Of a stretch of 6,625 bases of DNA, positions 5,649-6,625 are shown one piece after another. The stretch's first letter is position 1, and each line of letters starts with the position of its first letter. Where the stretch lies: NCBI GenBank assembly GCA_937923355.1, contig CALAIO010000144.1, forward strand, positions 1 through 6,625, in the 5' to 3' direction. The notes beneath the pieces were generated by a model, which searched no databases, had not been told where the DNA came from, and worked only from the letters and a program-made list of their open reading frames with translations. This DNA comes from an uncultured Rhizobiaceae group bacterium (GTDB lineage Bacteria > Pseudomonadota > Alphaproteobacteria > Rhizobiales > Rhizobiaceae). The position numbers were made by a program, and so were the translations under genes.

Positions 5649-6625
5649 ACCAACGACGTTCAAATCTTTTGCGTAACAATACCGCAATAGCATTCATTAG
5701 AACCAGGAATCCAAGTAGCACCATGATAGCCGCTGCCGTCTTCTGCTGGAAGCCCGGTTCTGGAAAATCTGCCCACATATAAATCTGAACCGGCAAAACT
5801 GTCGCTGGATCAAGAATGCCTGCTGGAATATCTACCACAAATGCTACCATACCAATCATCAAGAGCGGTGCAGTTTCACCCAGCGCTTGCGCCATGCCGA
5901 TGATGGTGCCTGTTAATATGCCAGGCATCGCCAGAGGTAAGACATGATGAAATACTGCCTGAATTTTAGATGCACCAACACCGAGTGCTGCTTCCCGGAT
6001 AGAAGGCGGAACAGCCTTGAGCGCTGCACGTGAGGCAATAATAATCGTTGGCAATGTCATCAGAGCCAATACCATACCGCCAACCAGAGGCGCTGAGCGT
6101 GGTAATTCAAAAAAGTTCAAAAACACTGCCAAGCCCAGCAAACCGAATACAATGGATGGCACAGCAGCCAAATTATTGATGTTGACTTCAATAATATCCG
6201 TAATGCGGTTTTTTGGTGCAAACTCTTCCAGATAAATCGCTGCTGCCACACCTAATGGGAATGACAAGGCCAAGGTGATTAACATTGTAAAAAATGATCC
6301 TACAACCGCTCCCCAAATGCCTGCCAGTTCAGGTTCACGGCTAGCGCCCTTGGTGAAAAATATTGTATTGGCACGGTTTTCAATTCGACCATCTGCCACA
6401 AGCCTATCAATGACAGCAACTTCCTTATCAGAGAATTTGCGATTTTCTTCTGCTTCCAAAATCTCTTGCATTTGCCATTGACCAGAAGCACTTGTCTTAT
6501 CTGCAAGTGGAATAATAACTTCACCTTTGGCAGATGTTCCTTCTACCTCGGTTACCTTGATTACACCGCCACCAGCGCGCAGTAAGAGAGACGGCATGCT
6601 TCTATCGAGTATTTCTCTTGAAGTT
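5647..6625 (-). CDS. pstA: Phosphate ABC transporter permease PstA, C-terminal part (cut by window edge)
   Basis: PstA is one of the two inner-membrane permease subunits of the phosphate importer. The frame stays open through the right edge, so the ATG at 6597 is internal and the true start is outside; about 325 residues are visible. Counting from that internal Met, the first 90 or so residues are hydrophilic and probably periplasmic. Hydrophobic segments then occur near 96-124, 145-162, 172-190, 222-236, 244-263 and 288-308. The cytoplasmic EAA loop that docks on PstB is seen as EAALGVGAS (202-210) continuing to VLPLAMPGI (219-227). [30 protein letters not shown] and GETAPLL are PstA hallmarks. 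The protein ends RFERRW. The long pre-membrane segment fits the extended PstA form of Alphaproteobacteria. It is the first visible gene of pstA-pstB-phoU-phoB. Confidence 0.94.
   Translation of the reverse strand, partial: TSREILDRSMPSLLLRAGGGVIKVTEVEGTSAKGEVIIPLADKTSASGQWQMQEILEAEENRKFSDKEVAVIDRLVADGRIENRANTIFFTKGASREPELAGIWGAVVGSFFTMLITLALSFPLGVAAAIYLEEFAPKNRITDIIEVNINNLAAVPSIVFGLLGLAVFLNFFELPRSAPLVGGMVLALMTLPTIIIASRAALKAVPPSIREAALGVGASKIQAVFHHVLPLAMPGILTGTIIGMAQALGETAPLLMIGMVAFVVDIPAGILDPATVLPVQIYMWADFPEPGFQQKTAAAIMVLLGFLVLMNAIAVLLRKRFERRW

Noticed and set aside
5637..5693. Upstream in-frame ATG giving PstB 19 extra residues
   Set aside because: The extension overlaps pstA by 47 bp and is not PstB-like. 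The ATG at 5634-5636 has a well-spaced AGGA and follows the pstA stop.

Overview
The window looks like a chromosomal core region of an alphaproteobacterium, most likely a Hyphomicrobiales (Rhizobiales)-type organism. The evidence is a gcrA homologue (a cell-cycle regulator essentially confined to Alphaproteobacteria), an argD-argF-hslO cluster beside it, and a pstA-pstB-phoU-phoB cluster on its other side. As I recall, this order is familiar from Rhizobium/Brucella-type genomes. Base composition is moderate (mid-40s % GC by eye), lower than most rhizobia, so a low-GC marine or host-associated relative is possible. No mobile element, CRISPR array, tRNA or rRNA was seen.

Layout: (1) Positions 1-2417, minus strand, hold argD (acetylornithine aminotransferase), argF (ornithine carbamoyltransferase) and the first 98 codons of hslO (Hsp33 redox chaperone). 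Gaps are 5 and 10 bp, so this is an operon read leftwards. (2) Positions 2418-2878 are a 461-bp divergent intergenic region and the least ordinary part of the window. It holds a likely argD promoter, an intrinsic terminator between that promoter and argD, a perfect DnaA-box match, and five GANTC (CcrM methylation) sites in 99 bp, with a sixth close to gcrA. (3) Positions 2879-3367, plus strand, are gcrA. (4) Positions 3377-6625, minus strand, are phoB, phoU, pstB and the 3' part of pstA, which is cut by the right edge. This is the distal half of the high-affinity phosphate uptake and Pho regulatory operon, read leftwards and convergent with gcrA.

How the genes work together: PstA (permease) and PstB (ATPase) are parts of the phosphate ABC importer. 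PhoU links transporter state to the PhoR/PhoB two-component system, and PhoB is the response regulator that activates Pho genes. ArgD and ArgF catalyse adjacent-stage steps of arginine biosynthesis. GcrA is a sigma70-associated regulator that reads CcrM methylation at GANTC. The cluster of such sites directly upstream of gcrA suggests that its own transcription is tied to methylation state and the replication cycle.

No wholly new multi-gene system is evident; all genes belong to known families. The points most worth a second look are regulatory: the GANTC cluster and DnaA box upstream of gcrA, the terminator in the argD leader, and a terminator-like hairpin for gcrA lying inside the 3' coding end of phoB.
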